From the NCBI GenBank assembly GCA_035719105.1, contig DASTGN010000001.1, forward strand, positions 62,001 through 126,000: DNA of 64,000 nt. Reading direction: 5' to 3'. Of the stretch, positions 42,784-51,830 are shown piece by piece. The position numbers and the translations under genes were made by a program. This DNA is from UBA8389 sp035719105. Lineage in GTDB: Bacteria > Bacteroidota > Bacteroidia > Bacteroidales > UBA1402. A model generated the notes under the pieces. That model made no database searches. It was not told the origin of the DNA and saw only the letters and a program-made list of their open reading frames with translations. Within the stretch, counting starts at the first letter, position 1, and each line of letters begins with the position of its first letter.

Positions 42784-44556
42784 ATGAAAGTCTGCATTGC
42801 CGAAAAACCCAGTGTCGCCCGCGAAATTGCCGCCATACTAGGCGCGAACGCGAAAAAAGACGGTTATCTGGAAGGTAACGGTTATCAGGTTACCTGGACG
42901 TTCGGCCATCTTTGCACCTTGAAGGAACCCCACGAATACGCTTCGGAATGGAAGTCGTGGAATCTGAATTTCTTGCCCATGATTCCTCCTCGTTTCGGCA
43001 TCAAATTGATCGAAAACGAGAGCTATAAAAAACAGTTCGCTGTCATTGAAAAATTGATTTCGCAAGCAGATGAAGTTATTAATTGCGGGGATGCGGGACA
43101 GGAAGGTGAGCTCATTCAACGATGGGTCATGCAAAAGTCTGGTTGTCATTGCCCGGTGAAGCGGTTGTGGATTTCGTCCCTGACTGCGGAAGCCATCAAG
43201 GAGGGTTTCACCAAACTGAAGCCTCAGGAGGACTACAAATCACTATACGAAGCCGGGATGTTGCGGGCCATCGGTGACTGGTTGCTGGGTATGAATGCGA
43301 CGCGGTTGTACACCGTCAAGTATGGCAAGGATAGGCAGATTCTATCGATTGGAAGGGTTCAGACACCTACATTGGCTTTGATTGTGAACCGCCAGCAAGA
43401 AATTGAAAATTTTATTCCGCAGACGTATTGGGAGCTGAAAACGGTGTATCGAGACACTACGTTCTCGGCCACTAAAGGTCGGTTTACCACTAAAGAAGAG
43501 GGGGAGGATTTCTTGCAAAAAGTGTCGGATGCCCCGTTTGTCATCACTGACACTTCCGCAAAAAAAGGCACGGAAGCACCGCCAAGATTGTTTGATCTCA
43601 CGAGCTTGCAGGTGGAATGCAATAAGAAATTCGCTTTTTCTGCCGATGAAACGCTCAAGTTGATTCAGTCGCTGTACGAAAAGAAATTGACGACGTATCC
43701 GCGTGTAGATACGACTTTTTTGAGTGATGACATCTATCCTAAAATTGAACCAACCTTAAAGGGTTTAAAGGATTACGAAGGGTTGACGGCTCCGGTATTG
43801 GCCACGAAAATTCCCAAGACCAAGAAAGTGTTCGACAACAGCAAAGTCACCGATCACCATGCCATCATTCCGACTGGAGTTCAGCCAATGAATTTGACCG
43901 CAGAAGAGCGAAAAGTTTATGATTTGGTGACCAAACGATTTATTGCCGCTTTTTATCCCGACTGCAAATTCTCGACCACCACGGTGATGGGCGATGTCAG
44001 CGACATTCCGTTCAAAGTCACTGGCAAGCAGATTCTGGAACCCGGTTGGCGAGTGGTTTTCGAGAAAGAGTCGACTTCGGATGAAGATGAAAAGCCTCAG
44101 GATGAGGAGCGTACCTTACCCTTGTTCGTCAAGGGTGAATCTGGTCCACATGTGTCGGATTTGGCCGAAAAGCAAACCCAACCACCTAAACCTTTTACTG
44201 AAGCGACGCTGTTGAGGGCTATGGAAACGGCGGGTAAGTTTGTTGATAGTGAGGAGCTTAGAGATGCTTTGAAGGAAAACGGAATTGGGCGCCCTTCCAC
44301 CCGTGCCAACATCATCGAAACGCTGTTCAAGCGTAATTACATCCGAAAGGAACGCAAGAATCTGATTGCCACACCGACTGGGATAGACTTGATCGGACAT
44401 ATCCGCGAGGAGCTGCTCAAATCAGCCGAGTTGACGGGTTTGTGGGAAAAAAAACTTCGTCAGATTGAACGCAAGGAATACGATTCAAGTCTGTTTCTGG
44501 AAGAACTCAAGTCCATGGTTTCTCAAGTGGTGCAGAATGTCAAAACTAGCCGTTGA
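42784..44556 (+). CDS. topB: DNA topoisomerase III (type IA)
   Basis: From ATG 42784 the protein has 590 residues. TOPRIM motifs are C-I-A-E-K-P-S-V-A-R-E-I and N-C-G-D-A-G-Q-E-G-E. The catalytic tyrosine lies in T-T-Y-P-R-V-D-T, and S-I-G-R-V-Q-T-P-T-L, H-H-A-I-I-P-T and G-R-P-S-T-R-A-N-I-I complete the core. There is no C-terminal zinc-ribbon region, so this is a short TopB. It decatenates DNA and resolves recombination intermediates. A longer frame from 42595 runs through the GH28 gene and is rejected. Confidence 0.94.
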   Translation: MKVCIAEKPSVAREIAAILGANAKKDGYLEGNGYQVTWTFGHLCTLKEPHEYASEWKSWNLNFLPMIPPRFGIKLIENESYKKQFAVIEKLISQADEVINCGDAGQEGELIQRWVMQKSGCHCPVKRLWISSLTAEAIKEGFTKLKPQEDYKSLYEAGMLRAIGDWLLGMNATRLYTVKYGKDRQILSIGRVQTPTLALIVNRQQEIENFIPQTYWELKTVYRDTTFSATKGRFTTKEEGEDFLQKVSDAPFVITDTSAKKGTEAPPRLFDLTSLQVECNKKFAFSADETLKLIQSLYEKKLTTYPRVDTTFLSDDIYPKIEPTLKGLKDYEGLTAPVLATKIPKTKKVFDNSKVTDHHAIIPTGVQPMNLTAEERKVYDLVTKRFIAAFYPDCKFSTTTVMGDVSDIPFKVTGKQILEPGWRVVFEKESTSDEDEKPQDEERTLPLFVKGESGPHVSDLAEKQTQPPKPFTEATLLRAMETAGKFVDSEELRDALKENGIGRPSTRANIIETLFKRNYIRKERKNLIATPTGIDLIGHIREELLKSAELTGLWEKKLRQIERKEYDSSLFLEELKSMVSQVVQNVKTSR

Positions 44557-44595
44557 CAGGTAACGACGGATTTAACCTCATTTTGCTATCCACAC

Positions 44596-44628
44596 TTTGC
44601 AAAATACAGATTTTTTTTTATATCTTTG
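44596..44628 (+). promoter_or_regulatory. Canonical promoter of the AAA ATPase gene
   Basis: TTTG (44596-44599), a 21-bp spacer and TATCTTTG (44621-44628) followed by C is a textbook Bacteroidota promoter. Transcription should start near 44635, which makes the ATG at 44653 the start. Confidence 0.7.
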
Positions 44629-44652
44629 CGGTTCCCAAAAACACATTTGGTT

Positions 44653-45834
44653 ATGGAAAGGTTTTACCGCACCCACAAATATTTGGTGGAGCATGTGCAT
44701 ACACATGTTCGGCGGCAGTTGATGGATGAAATCGACTGGAACGACCGACTCATAGGCATCAAGGGCAGTCGCGGCGTAGGCAAGACTACGTTCTTGCTTG
44801 AATACGCCAAGGCAACCTTTGGCACCGACCGTTCCTGTCTTTACATCAATTTGAACCATTTTTATTTTACACAGCAGAATATCGTGGAGTTCGCAAAAGA
44901 ATTCAGTGCACGAGGTGGCAAAACACTGCTGATCGACCAAGTGTTCAAAGATCCGAATTGGTCAAAAAACTTAAGGGATATTTATTATTCTTGCCCCGAC
45001 CTACATGTTATCTTTTCGGGATCTTCGGTCATGCGACTCAAAGAAGAAAACCCCGATTTGGTGGACATCGTCAAATCATACAACCTGCGCGGTTTTTCTT
45101 TCCGCGAATTTTTGAACCTGATGGCCGGCACCGATTTTCCGGTCTTTACGCTCGATGAAATTCTTGCAAATCACGAACGGATTGCCGAAGAAATTCTTTC
45201 AAAAGTCAGTCCGCTAGATTATTTTCAGGATTACATCCATCATGGATTCTATCCTTTTTTTCTGGAAAAACGCAATTTTTCAGAAAACTTGCTGAAGACC
45301 ATGAACATGATGATTGAAGTGGACATTTTGCTGATCAAGCAAATCGACCTCAAGTACCTGTCCAAGATTCGGAACTTGTTGTACCTCATTGGATTGGATG
45401 CCCCTTGTGTCCCGAATATCAGTCAGTTGAGCACCGATATTGAAATTTCCAGGGCTACGGTGATGAACTACATCAAGTACCTCAAGGATGCCAGACTGAT
45501 TGACACACTCTACCCCGTTGGCGAAGCATATCCCAAAAAACCTACTAAAATTTACTTGCACAACACGAATCTGATGTATGTGCTTCAAGACAAATTGAAA
45601 GTCGACAAACAAGCGCTTTGCGAAACCTTTTTTTACAACACCCTGCACCGGGACAACAAAGTGAACACAGGTCGCAAAAGTGCTCAATTTACGCTGAATG
45701 GGACGGAACTTTTCCAGATTTGCTGCGGAAAGCTCAACGGGAAAAACAATCCCGACTATTGGTACGCCGTTGACAAGCTCAATTCGGGACAAGGAAACGT
45801 CATCCCATTATGGCTTTTCGGCTTTTTATACTGA
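44653..45834 (+). CDS. AAA-family ATPase (AAA_14 type)
   Basis: From ATG 44653 the protein has 393 residues. The P-loop G-S-R-G-V-G-K-T-T lies near residues 39-47, Walker B is L-L-I-D-Q-V-F near 91-97, and I-F-S-G-S-S follows as sensor 1. The middle contains a winged-helix-like segment (I-S-R-A-T-V-M-N-Y-I-K-Y-L), and the end has I-P-L-W-L-F-G-F-L-Y, typical of a large Bacteroidota family. The DUF4143-like C-terminal nuclease residues are not evident. The biological role is unknown; such ATPases are numerous and vary between strains. Confidence 0.82.
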   Translation: MERFYRTHKYLVEHVHTHVRRQLMDEIDWNDRLIGIKGSRGVGKTTFLLEYAKATFGTDRSCLYINLNHFYFTQQNIVEFAKEFSARGGKTLLIDQVFKDPNWSKNLRDIYYSCPDLHVIFSGSSVMRLKEENPDLVDIVKSYNLRGFSFREFLNLMAGTDFPVFTLDEILANHERIAEEILSKVSPLDYFQDYIHHGFYPFFLEKRNFSENLLKTMNMMIEVDILLIKQIDLKYLSKIRNLLYLIGLDAPCVPNISQLSTDIEISRATVMNYIKYLKDARLIDTLYPVGEAYPKKPTKIYLHNTNLMYVLQDKLKVDKQALCETFFYNTLHRDNKVNTGRKSAQFTLNGTELFQICCGKLNGKNNPDYWYAVDKLNSGQGNVIPLWLFGFLY

Positions 45835-45871
45835 TATAACAAATTTATATACACGCTAAATTTTCAACTCT

Positions 45872-48800
45872 ATGACAAAACAGAAAAAGTTTTTGACCTG
45901 TGATGGCAACCAGGCTGCCGCACACATCGCTTATATGTTCAGCGAAGTGGCTGCCATTTACCCCATCACTCCATCCTCCACGATGGCAGAATACGTGGAT
46001 GAATGGGCTGCTGCCGGCAGAAAAAATATTTTCGGCGAGCTCGTTCAGGTGCAGGAAATGCAGTCTGAAGGTGGAGCTGCTGCTGCCATGCACGGTGCAC
46101 TGCAAGCTGGTGTTCTGGCCAATACCTTCACGGCTTCTCAGGGTCTGTTGCTGATGGTCCCCAATATGTATAAAGTGGCAGGTGAACTGCTTCCAGGTGT
46201 TTATCACGTCTCAGCCCGTTCATTGGCAGCTCAGGCATTGTCCATTTTCGGCGACCACCAAGACGTTATGGCTGTTCGCCAGACTGGTTGTGCCATGTTG
46301 GCCACTGGTTCCGTTCAGGAAGTGATGGACTTGGCAGCTGTTGCACACTTGTCCTCCATCAAAACCCGCATTCCTTTTGTACACTTCTTTGATGGTTTCC
46401 GTACCTCTCACGAAATCCAGAAGATTGAAGAAATGGCTATGGACGATGTGGCTGCTCTTATCGACCAAAAAGCTTTGGCTGAATTCCGTCAACGTGCGCT
46501 CAGCCCTGAAAATCCTGTGGCTCGTGGTACCGCACAAAATCCGGATACTTACTTCCAATCTCGCGAAGCTTCCAACCCATTCTACGACAATGTCGTACCT
46601 GTTGTCGAAGAATACATCAACGAAATGAACAAAATTACCGGTCGTCATTACGGTTTGTTCGATTATTACGGAGCTCCCGATGCTGACCGTGTGGTTATTG
46701 CCATGGGTTCATCCACGGAAGCGTTGCGCGAAGGCATTGACTATTTGAATGCTAAAGGTGAGAAAGTCGGTTTGGTTGCGGTTCACCTTTATCGCCCATT
46801 CTCTGCGAAACACTTCCTGGCTGCAGTTCCTAAAACAGCTACGAAGATTTGTGTGCTCGACCGTACTAAAGAACCAGGTGCAACGGGCGATCCACTCTAT
46901 TTGGATGTGAAGGACTGTTTCTACGGTCAGGAAAATGCTCCTATCATCGTGGGTGGCCGTTATGGCTTGTCTTCAAAAGACTTTACTCCTGCTCAGGTAT
47001 TGGCCATCTACGAAAACCTCGGTATGAAGATGCCGAAGAACCACTTCACCGTGGGTATCGTGGACGACGTAACCTTTACTTCGCTGAACTTGAAAGAAGA
47101 AATTCCGATGGGTGCCGCCGGAACGTACGAAGCCAAATTCTATGGTTTAGGAGCTGACGGTACAGTCGGTGCCAACAAGAACTCCATCAAAATCATTGGT
47201 GACAACACCGATAAAAAAGTTCAGGCTTATTTTGCCTACGACTCCAAGAAATCCGGCGGTTTCACTTGCTCTCACCTTCGTTTCGGTGATTCTGAAATCC
47301 GTTCCACGTATTTGGTGACTACACCCGACTTCGTTGCTTGTCACGTTCAGGCTTATTTGAACCTTTACGATGTGACCAAAGGTTTGAAGAAAAACGGTAC
47401 ATTCCTGCTGAACACGGTTTGGAGCCCAGAAGAGGTTAAAACACACTTGCCCGTCAAGGTTAAAAAATACCTGGCCGAAAACAACATCACTTTGTACACC
47501 ATCAACGCCACCAACATTGCACAGGAAATTGGTCTGGGTAACCGTACCAACACCATCCTGCAGTCAGCGTTCTTCAAAATCACCAACGTGATTCCTTACG
47601 AACTGGCTGTTGACAAGATGAAATATGCCATCAACAAATCGTACGGCAAAAAGGGTGAATCGATTGTAAAAATGAACTATGCTGCCGTCGATCGTGGTGG
47701 CGACTACGTCAAAGTAGACGTTCCTGCCGAATGGGCACTTCTGACTGCAGAAGAAACTGTTTTAGACGCTTCTATCCCCGATTTCATCCGCAATGTCGTT
47801 AAGCCCATCAATGCTCAGGCTGGTGACGATCTTCCCGTTTCTGCCTTCAAGGGCCGCGAGGACGGTACTTGGGAACAAGGAACCGCTGCTTACGACAAAC
47901 GTGGTGTTGCTGCCAACGTTCCTGTTTGGAACGCCGACAATTGCATTCAGTGCAACCAATGTGCTTATGTTTGTCCTCACGCTTCCATCCGTCCATTTGT
48001 CTTGGATGAAGCCGAACAGGCAATGGCTCCCGAAAGTTACAACACCTTGAAGACGACCGGCAAACAATTCGCTGGAACCACCTTCCGCATTCAAGTGGAC
48101 GTGCTCGACTGTCTGGGTTGCGAAAACTGCGTAGACGTTTGTCCTGGAAATAAAGGCGGCAAAGCGCTCAGCATGGCTTCGATTGAAAGTCAATACCCCA
48201 ACCAAGACAATTGGGATTTCTCGGTCAAAAATGTCAAAACCAAACAACATTTGGTTGATGTTCAGTCCAATGTCAAGAATTCACAGTTTGCAACTCCGCT
48301 CTTCGAATTCTCAGGTGCATGCTCCGGTTGCGGCGAAACGCCGTATATCAAATTGATTACTCAACTCTTTGGCGACCGTCAAATGGTAGCCAATGCAACG
48401 GGTTGTACCTCGATTTATTCCGGTTCTGCTCCTTCCACTCCGTATACCAAAAACGACAAAGGTCGTGGTACCGCTTGGGCGAACTCTTTGTTCGAAGACA
48501 ACGCAGAATTCGGTTTGGGTATGGTTTTCGCAGTCGACACCTTGCGCGACCGTTTGGCCGGCCTGTTCGAAAAAGGAATTGCCAGCAGCTGCTGCAGCGA
48601 TGAACTGAAAGGTTACTTCACGCAATGGCTGGAAGACCGCGACAATGCAACCAAGACCGACGAGCTTGAAGCACTCATCACTCCATTGGTAAATGCTTGT
48701 GATTGCGACATTTGCAAAGAAATCCGTCCGCTTACCAAATACATCATCAAGAAATCCCAATGGATCATCGGTGGTGACGGTTGGGCATACGACATCGGTT

Positions 48801-49405
48801 TCGGTGGTCTTGACCATGTATTGGCTTCCGGTAAGAATGTAAACATTTTGGTAGTGGATACGGAAGTGTATTCCAATACCGGCGGTCAGTCCTCTAAATC
48901 CACTCCTGTCGGTGCAGTCGCCAAATTTGCCGCATCTGGCAAACGCGTTCGCAAGAAAGACCTGGGTATGATTGCAGCCACTTACGGTTATGTTTATGTT
49001 GCTCAAATCGCGATGGGTGCCAGCCAGGCACAAACGCTGAAAGCCATACGTGAAGCAGAAGCCTACAACGGCCCCTCCCTCATCATTGCCTATTCACCTT
49101 GTATCAGTCATGGTTTGAAAGCTGGAATGGGCAAAGCTCAGCAGGAACAAGAAAATGCAGTAGCATGTGGTTACTGGCATTTGTATCGCTTCAATCCCGA
49201 ATTGGAAGCTCAAGGTCTGAACCCTATGCAACTCGACAGCAAAGAACCAGACTGGAGCAAGTTCCAAGACTTCCTCATGGGTGAAGTTCGTTACAACTCA
49301 TTGGCCAAATCGTTCCCCAATGAAGCGAAAGAGCTGTTTGTCAAGGCTGAAGAAAATGCCAGATGGCGTTACAACGGTTACAAGAGAATGTCAGAAAGAT
49401 TCTAA
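45872..49405 (+). CDS. nifJ: Pyruvate:ferredoxin (flavodoxin) oxidoreductase
   Basis: This is a single-chain PFOR of 1177 residues. Domains in order are the pyrimidine-binding TPP domain (Y-P-I-T-P-S-S near 30), the CoA-related middle domains, a gamma domain, two 4Fe-4S clusters (C-I-Q-C-N-Q-C-A-Y-V-C-P and C-L-G-C-E-N-C-V-D-V-C-P, around 690-760) and the C-terminal TPP domain (G-D-G-W-A-Y-D-I-G and E-V-Y-S-N-T-G-G-Q), plus proximal-cluster cysteines (C-S-G-C-G-E-T). It makes acetyl-CoA, CO2 and reduced ferredoxin, marking an anaerobic fermentative metabolism. A terminator follows. Confidence 0.97.
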   Translation: MTKQKKFLTCDGNQAAAHIAYMFSEVAAIYPITPSSTMAEYVDEWAAAGRKNIFGELVQVQEMQSEGGAAAAMHGALQAGVLANTFTASQGLLLMVPNMYKVAGELLPGVYHVSARSLAAQALSIFGDHQDVMAVRQTGCAMLATGSVQEVMDLAAVAHLSSIKTRIPFVHFFDGFRTSHEIQKIEEMAMDDVAALIDQKALAEFRQRALSPENPVARGTAQNPDTYFQSREASNPFYDNVVPVVEEYINEMNKITGRHYGLFDYYGAPDADRVVIAMGSSTEALREGIDYLNAKGEKVGLVAVHLYRPFSAKHFLAAVPKTATKICVLDRTKEPGATGDPLYLDVKDCFYGQENAPIIVGGRYGLSSKDFTPAQVLAIYENLGMKMPKNHFTVGIVDDVTFTSLNLKEEIPMGAAGTYEAKFYGLGADGTVGANKNSIKIIGDNTDKKVQAYFAYDSKKSGGFTCSHLRFGDSEIRSTYLVTTPDFVACHVQAYLNLYDVTKGLKKNGTFLLNTVWSPEEVKTHLPVKVKKYLAENNITLYTINATNIAQEIGLGNRTNTILQSAFFKITNVIPYELAVDKMKYAINKSYGKKGESIVKMNYAAVDRGGDYVKVDVPAEWALLTAEETVLDASIPDFIRNVVKPINAQAGDDLPVSAFKGREDGTWEQGTAAYDKRGVAANVPVWNADNCIQCNQCAYVCPHASIRPFVLDEAEQAMAPESYNTLKTTGKQFAGTTFRIQVDVLDCLGCENCVDVCPGNKGGKALSMASIESQYPNQDNWDFSVKNVKTKQHLVDVQSNVKNSQFATPLFEFSGACSGCGETPYIKLITQLFGDRQMVANATGCTSIYSGSAPSTPYTKNDKGRGTAWANSLFEDNAEFGLGMVFAVDTLRDRLAGLFEKGIASSCCSDELKGYFTQWLEDRDNATKTDELEALITPLVNACDCDICKEIRPLTKYIIKKSQWIIGGDGWAYDIGFGGLDHVLASGKNVNILVVDTEVYSNTGGQSSKSTPVGAVAKFAASGKRVRKKDLGMIAATYGYVYVAQIAMGASQAQTLKAIREAEAYNGPSLIIAYSPCISHGLKAGMGKAQQEQENAVACGYWHLYRFNPELEAQGLNPMQLDSKEPDWSKFQDFLMGEVRYNSLAKSFPNEAKELFVKAEENARWRYNGYKRMSERF

Positions 49406-49424
49406 TCAATCTTCAATACCACTA

Positions 49425-49460
49425 AAAAAGGCTGCTTTTCGTTTGAGAAGCAGCCTTTTT
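49425..49460 (+). terminator. Terminator after nifJ
   Basis: A 13-bp perfect stem (49425-49437 with 49448-49460, core AAAGGCTGCTT) ends in five T residues, 20 bp after the nifJ stop. It separates nifJ from the corrinoid operon. Confidence 0.85.
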
Positions 49461-49552
49461 AATTTAATGGATAAGAAACTCCTTACATTCCTTGTTTTAG
49501 TAAATAAAATCCGATATTTTCGTCCTAACAATTATTTAATTCCTTGAAAGCT

Positions 49553-50212
49553 ATGGAGACACAGGAGCAACAGGACTTTATCGCCAACCTTATTAATGAG
49601 GGTGAAAAAGAGAAAGCCATACTTTTACTTACCGAGTGGTCTCATCAGACCAGTTTCAAGGAAGTCATTTCTGGTGTTTTGGAGCCCATGCTGATTAAGT
49701 GGGGCAAGCTCTGGATGCAGGGAAAACTTTCACTTGCACATGGTTACCTGAGTGGCAAAGTGGCAGAGGAATTTTATATGATTGCAGCCCAGGATCCAGA
49801 ATTCAATCAATTTACAGGAATTTCGAAGGGTACCATCGTCCTGGGTAATATTGAGGACGATTTTCATCCCCTTGGAAGGCGTTTGGTCAACGTTTATTCC
49901 AAAGCGGCAGGATGGAACATACATGATTTGGGAAATGATGTTCATGCAGAACTCTTTGTAGAAAAGGCCTTGGAATACCATGCCGAAATCATTGCGGTTT
50001 CAGCAATGATGTTTACCACCGCAAAAAACATCATTCAAGTGAGAAATGCGTTGGACAGAAATAATTTATCCGGAAAAATTCAGTTGGCTGTTGGTGGAGC
50101 TGTTTTTAAATTGAGACCAGAATTGGTTTTTGAAGTAGGAGGAGATGGCACTGCCGAAACGGCGATGGATGCACCTCATTTATTTGATTCACTGTTACTT
50201 TCGTCAAAATAA
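49553..50212 (+). CDS. Corrinoid (B12)-binding protein
   Basis: From ATG 49553 the protein has 219 residues. An N-terminal four-helix B12-binding-2-like cap (about 1-90) is followed by a Rossmann-like B12-binding domain. The cobalt-ligating motif D-x-H-x-x-G is present as D-F-H-P-L-G (H105), then D-L-G-x-D-V and a closing G-G segment (V-G-G-A-V-F). It resembles the corrinoid proteins of methyltransferase systems. It heads a four-gene operon with an MtaA/UroD-like protein, DUF1638 and a hybrid kinase; no activase or methanol/methylamine methyltransferase is nearby. A weak -7-like box, TATTTTCG, lies near 49514. Confidence 0.88.
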   Translation: METQEQQDFIANLINEGEKEKAILLLTEWSHQTSFKEVISGVLEPMLIKWGKLWMQGKLSLAHGYLSGKVAEEFYMIAAQDPEFNQFTGISKGTIVLGNIEDDFHPLGRRLVNVYSKAAGWNIHDLGNDVHAELFVEKALEYHAEIIAVSAMMFTTAKNIIQVRNALDRNNLSGKIQLAVGGAVFKLRPELVFEVGGDGTAETAMDAPHLFDSLLLSSK

Positions 50213-50219
50213 ACAGGTT

Positions 50220-51236
50220 ATGAATGGATTAGAAAGAGTGAAGGCCGCAGTAACTGGTGCCGATGCGGATTGCCAGCCCTATACCATGTTGTATTCCCTA
50301 TATGGAGCAAGTTTGATTCAGAGTGATACGCATACCTATTACCATAGTGCTGAGAGGTGGTTTGAAGGGCAGATGGCCGTCGACCGTCTGTTCGATCCGG
50401 ATATCATCATCACACCATTTTCGTTCCCCATCGAAGCCGAAGCTTTCGGCAGTGAATTGATTTATCTGAATCAGTATGCTCCCAATGTTCGAAAACCCAT
50501 TATCACAGACCTTTCTCAAATTGATTCCTTGCCTGAACCCGATTTTGAAACCTCTCCATCCGTGCAATTTTTTCTCCAGGGCATCGATTTGGTATCCAGG
50601 GAGTTTAAAGGTAAAAGGGCCATTGCGGCACCCATTCATTCACCCTGTGACTTACCGGCGTTGCTTTTGGGTATTGAAAGGTGGATTGACACCTTGTTTT
50701 TTCATCCCGATGCAGTGGATCGCATTTTGAAGAAGACGGTGGATCATTTTATCCGGTTCGGAAACGAGTATTTTGCAAGAGGTGCCACCTTTTTGGTGAT
50801 TCCGGTAGATTTCACAACCCCCATGATCATTACCGAACATCTGTTCAAACGTCTTTTGCCATACCTGAACTATGCGTTCAGCCAATTGAATGGGCCTGTT
50901 GTCATACACAACGGAGGTTCCAAATTGTTACCCTTTTTGCACCACTTTACAAAACTTCCAAATGTGATTGCTTTTGTGTTGGAACCAACCGAAAGTTTTG
51001 CGGAAGCACGACGCATCATTGGTCCTGACAAAGTGTTGATGGGCAATTTTGATGGCCCTGATTTCGTGAATCTTTCCAAGGATAAAGCCTGTGAAATAGC
51101 CTTGAAGATATTGAATGACCGCAAAGAGGACAAGCATTTCATTTTTGCATCGTCCAATGCCGATATTCCATACCTAACTTCCGATAAGACCATACTATCG
51201 GTGGTCGATACCATTCGACAGTTTAAGAAGTATTGA
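50220..51236 (+). CDS. MtaA/UroD-family methyltransferase-like protein
   Basis: From ATG 50220 (7 bp after the corrinoid gene) the protein has 338 residues and the UroD/MtaA TIM-barrel pattern: Y-G-A near the N-terminus, F-S-F-P-I-E-A-E-A-F-G, A-P-I-H-S-P, and M-G-N-F-D-G-P near the C-terminus. MtaA-type enzymes use zinc bound by H-x-C and a later cysteine to move methyl groups between corrinoid and thiol. Here the motif reads H230-N-G232, and the later site reads S-S-N-A-D, so both cysteines are missing. It may bind or demethylate the partner corrinoid without zinc. True uroporphyrinogen decarboxylase is less likely in this context. Confidence 0.82.
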   Translation: MNGLERVKAAVTGADADCQPYTMLYSLYGASLIQSDTHTYYHSAERWFEGQMAVDRLFDPDIIITPFSFPIEAEAFGSELIYLNQYAPNVRKPIITDLSQIDSLPEPDFETSPSVQFFLQGIDLVSREFKGKRAIAAPIHSPCDLPALLLGIERWIDTLFFHPDAVDRILKKTVDHFIRFGNEYFARGATFLVIPVDFTTPMIITEHLFKRLLPYLNYAFSQLNGPVVIHNGGSKLLPFLHHFTKLPNVIAFVLEPTESFAEARRIIGPDKVLMGNFDGPDFVNLSKDKACEIALKILNDRKEDKHFIFASSNADIPYLTSDKTILSVVDTIRQFKKY

Positions 51237-51830
51237 ATGAACAGGAAGTTGATCATCATTGCCTGCAGCATCTTTCGAAAAGAACTGGAATTTCTGCAAA
51301 GTAGACGCAACATGGACGTACCGATTGTTTATTTGGATTCCATGCTCCATATGCAACCTGTTTTGTTGAGAAAAAAACTGGATGAAACGCTTCAGGCATA
51401 TCGTGATTTCAAAATCATACTTTTATATGGTGATTGCCATGCCCGAATGCTTGATTACGAAAAGAATCCCAATATCCTGCGTTCGCCCGGTATCAACTGT
51501 TGTGAGATTCTGCTTGGAAGCGAAAAATACAGATCCTTGAGAAAAGAAGGTGCATTCATCTTGTTACCTGAATGGATCAATCGATGGAAAGAAGTTTTTG
51601 TCGATTATATGGGCTTTAAAAATGCCCAAACGGCCAAGAGTTTCATGGGTGAGATGCATCACAAATTGGTCTTTGTGGATACGGGTTTGCATGACCGGGA
51701 AAGTTTGCCCTTCGATGAAATTTCTGAATTTCTTGGCCTTCCGATGGAGTACTGTTTAAAAAATACCGACGAATTGGAGAAAATCCTGGATAACATGATG
51801 AAGGAATCAAACACGAGTACACATGGATGA
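51237..51830 (+). CDS. DUF1638 protein
   Basis: The 197-residue protein matches the DUF1638 pattern: an N-terminal I-I-A-C-S-I-F-R-K-E-L, then Y-G-D-C-H near residue 65, I-N-C-C-E-I-L-L-G-S-E-K-Y, and L-P-E-W-I. Four conserved-position cysteines could bind a metal or cluster. Function is unknown, but I recall the family as linked to corrinoid methyltransferase genes. Its ATG directly follows the methyltransferase stop, and its end overlaps the kinase start by 8 bp. Confidence 0.85.
   Translation: MNRKLIIIACSIFRKELEFLQSRRNMDVPIVYLDSMLHMQPVLLRKKLDETLQAYRDFKIILLYGDCHARMLDYEKNPNILRSPGINCCEILLGSEKYRSLRKEGAFILLPEWINRWKEVFVDYMGFKNAQTAKSFMGEMHHKLVFVDTGLHDRESLPFDEISEFLGLPMEYCLKNTDELEKILDNMMKESNTSTHG

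Noticed and set aside
49461..49552. Cobalamin riboswitch before the corrinoid operon
   Set aside because: The leader is short and I find no B12-box-like conserved core or long structured region.
49553..51236. Reading the corrinoid/MtaA-like pair as a methanogenic or methanol-catabolic system
   Set aside because: The organism is of Bacteroidota type, there is no substrate methyltransferase or reductive activase nearby, and the MtaA-like protein lacks the zinc cysteines.
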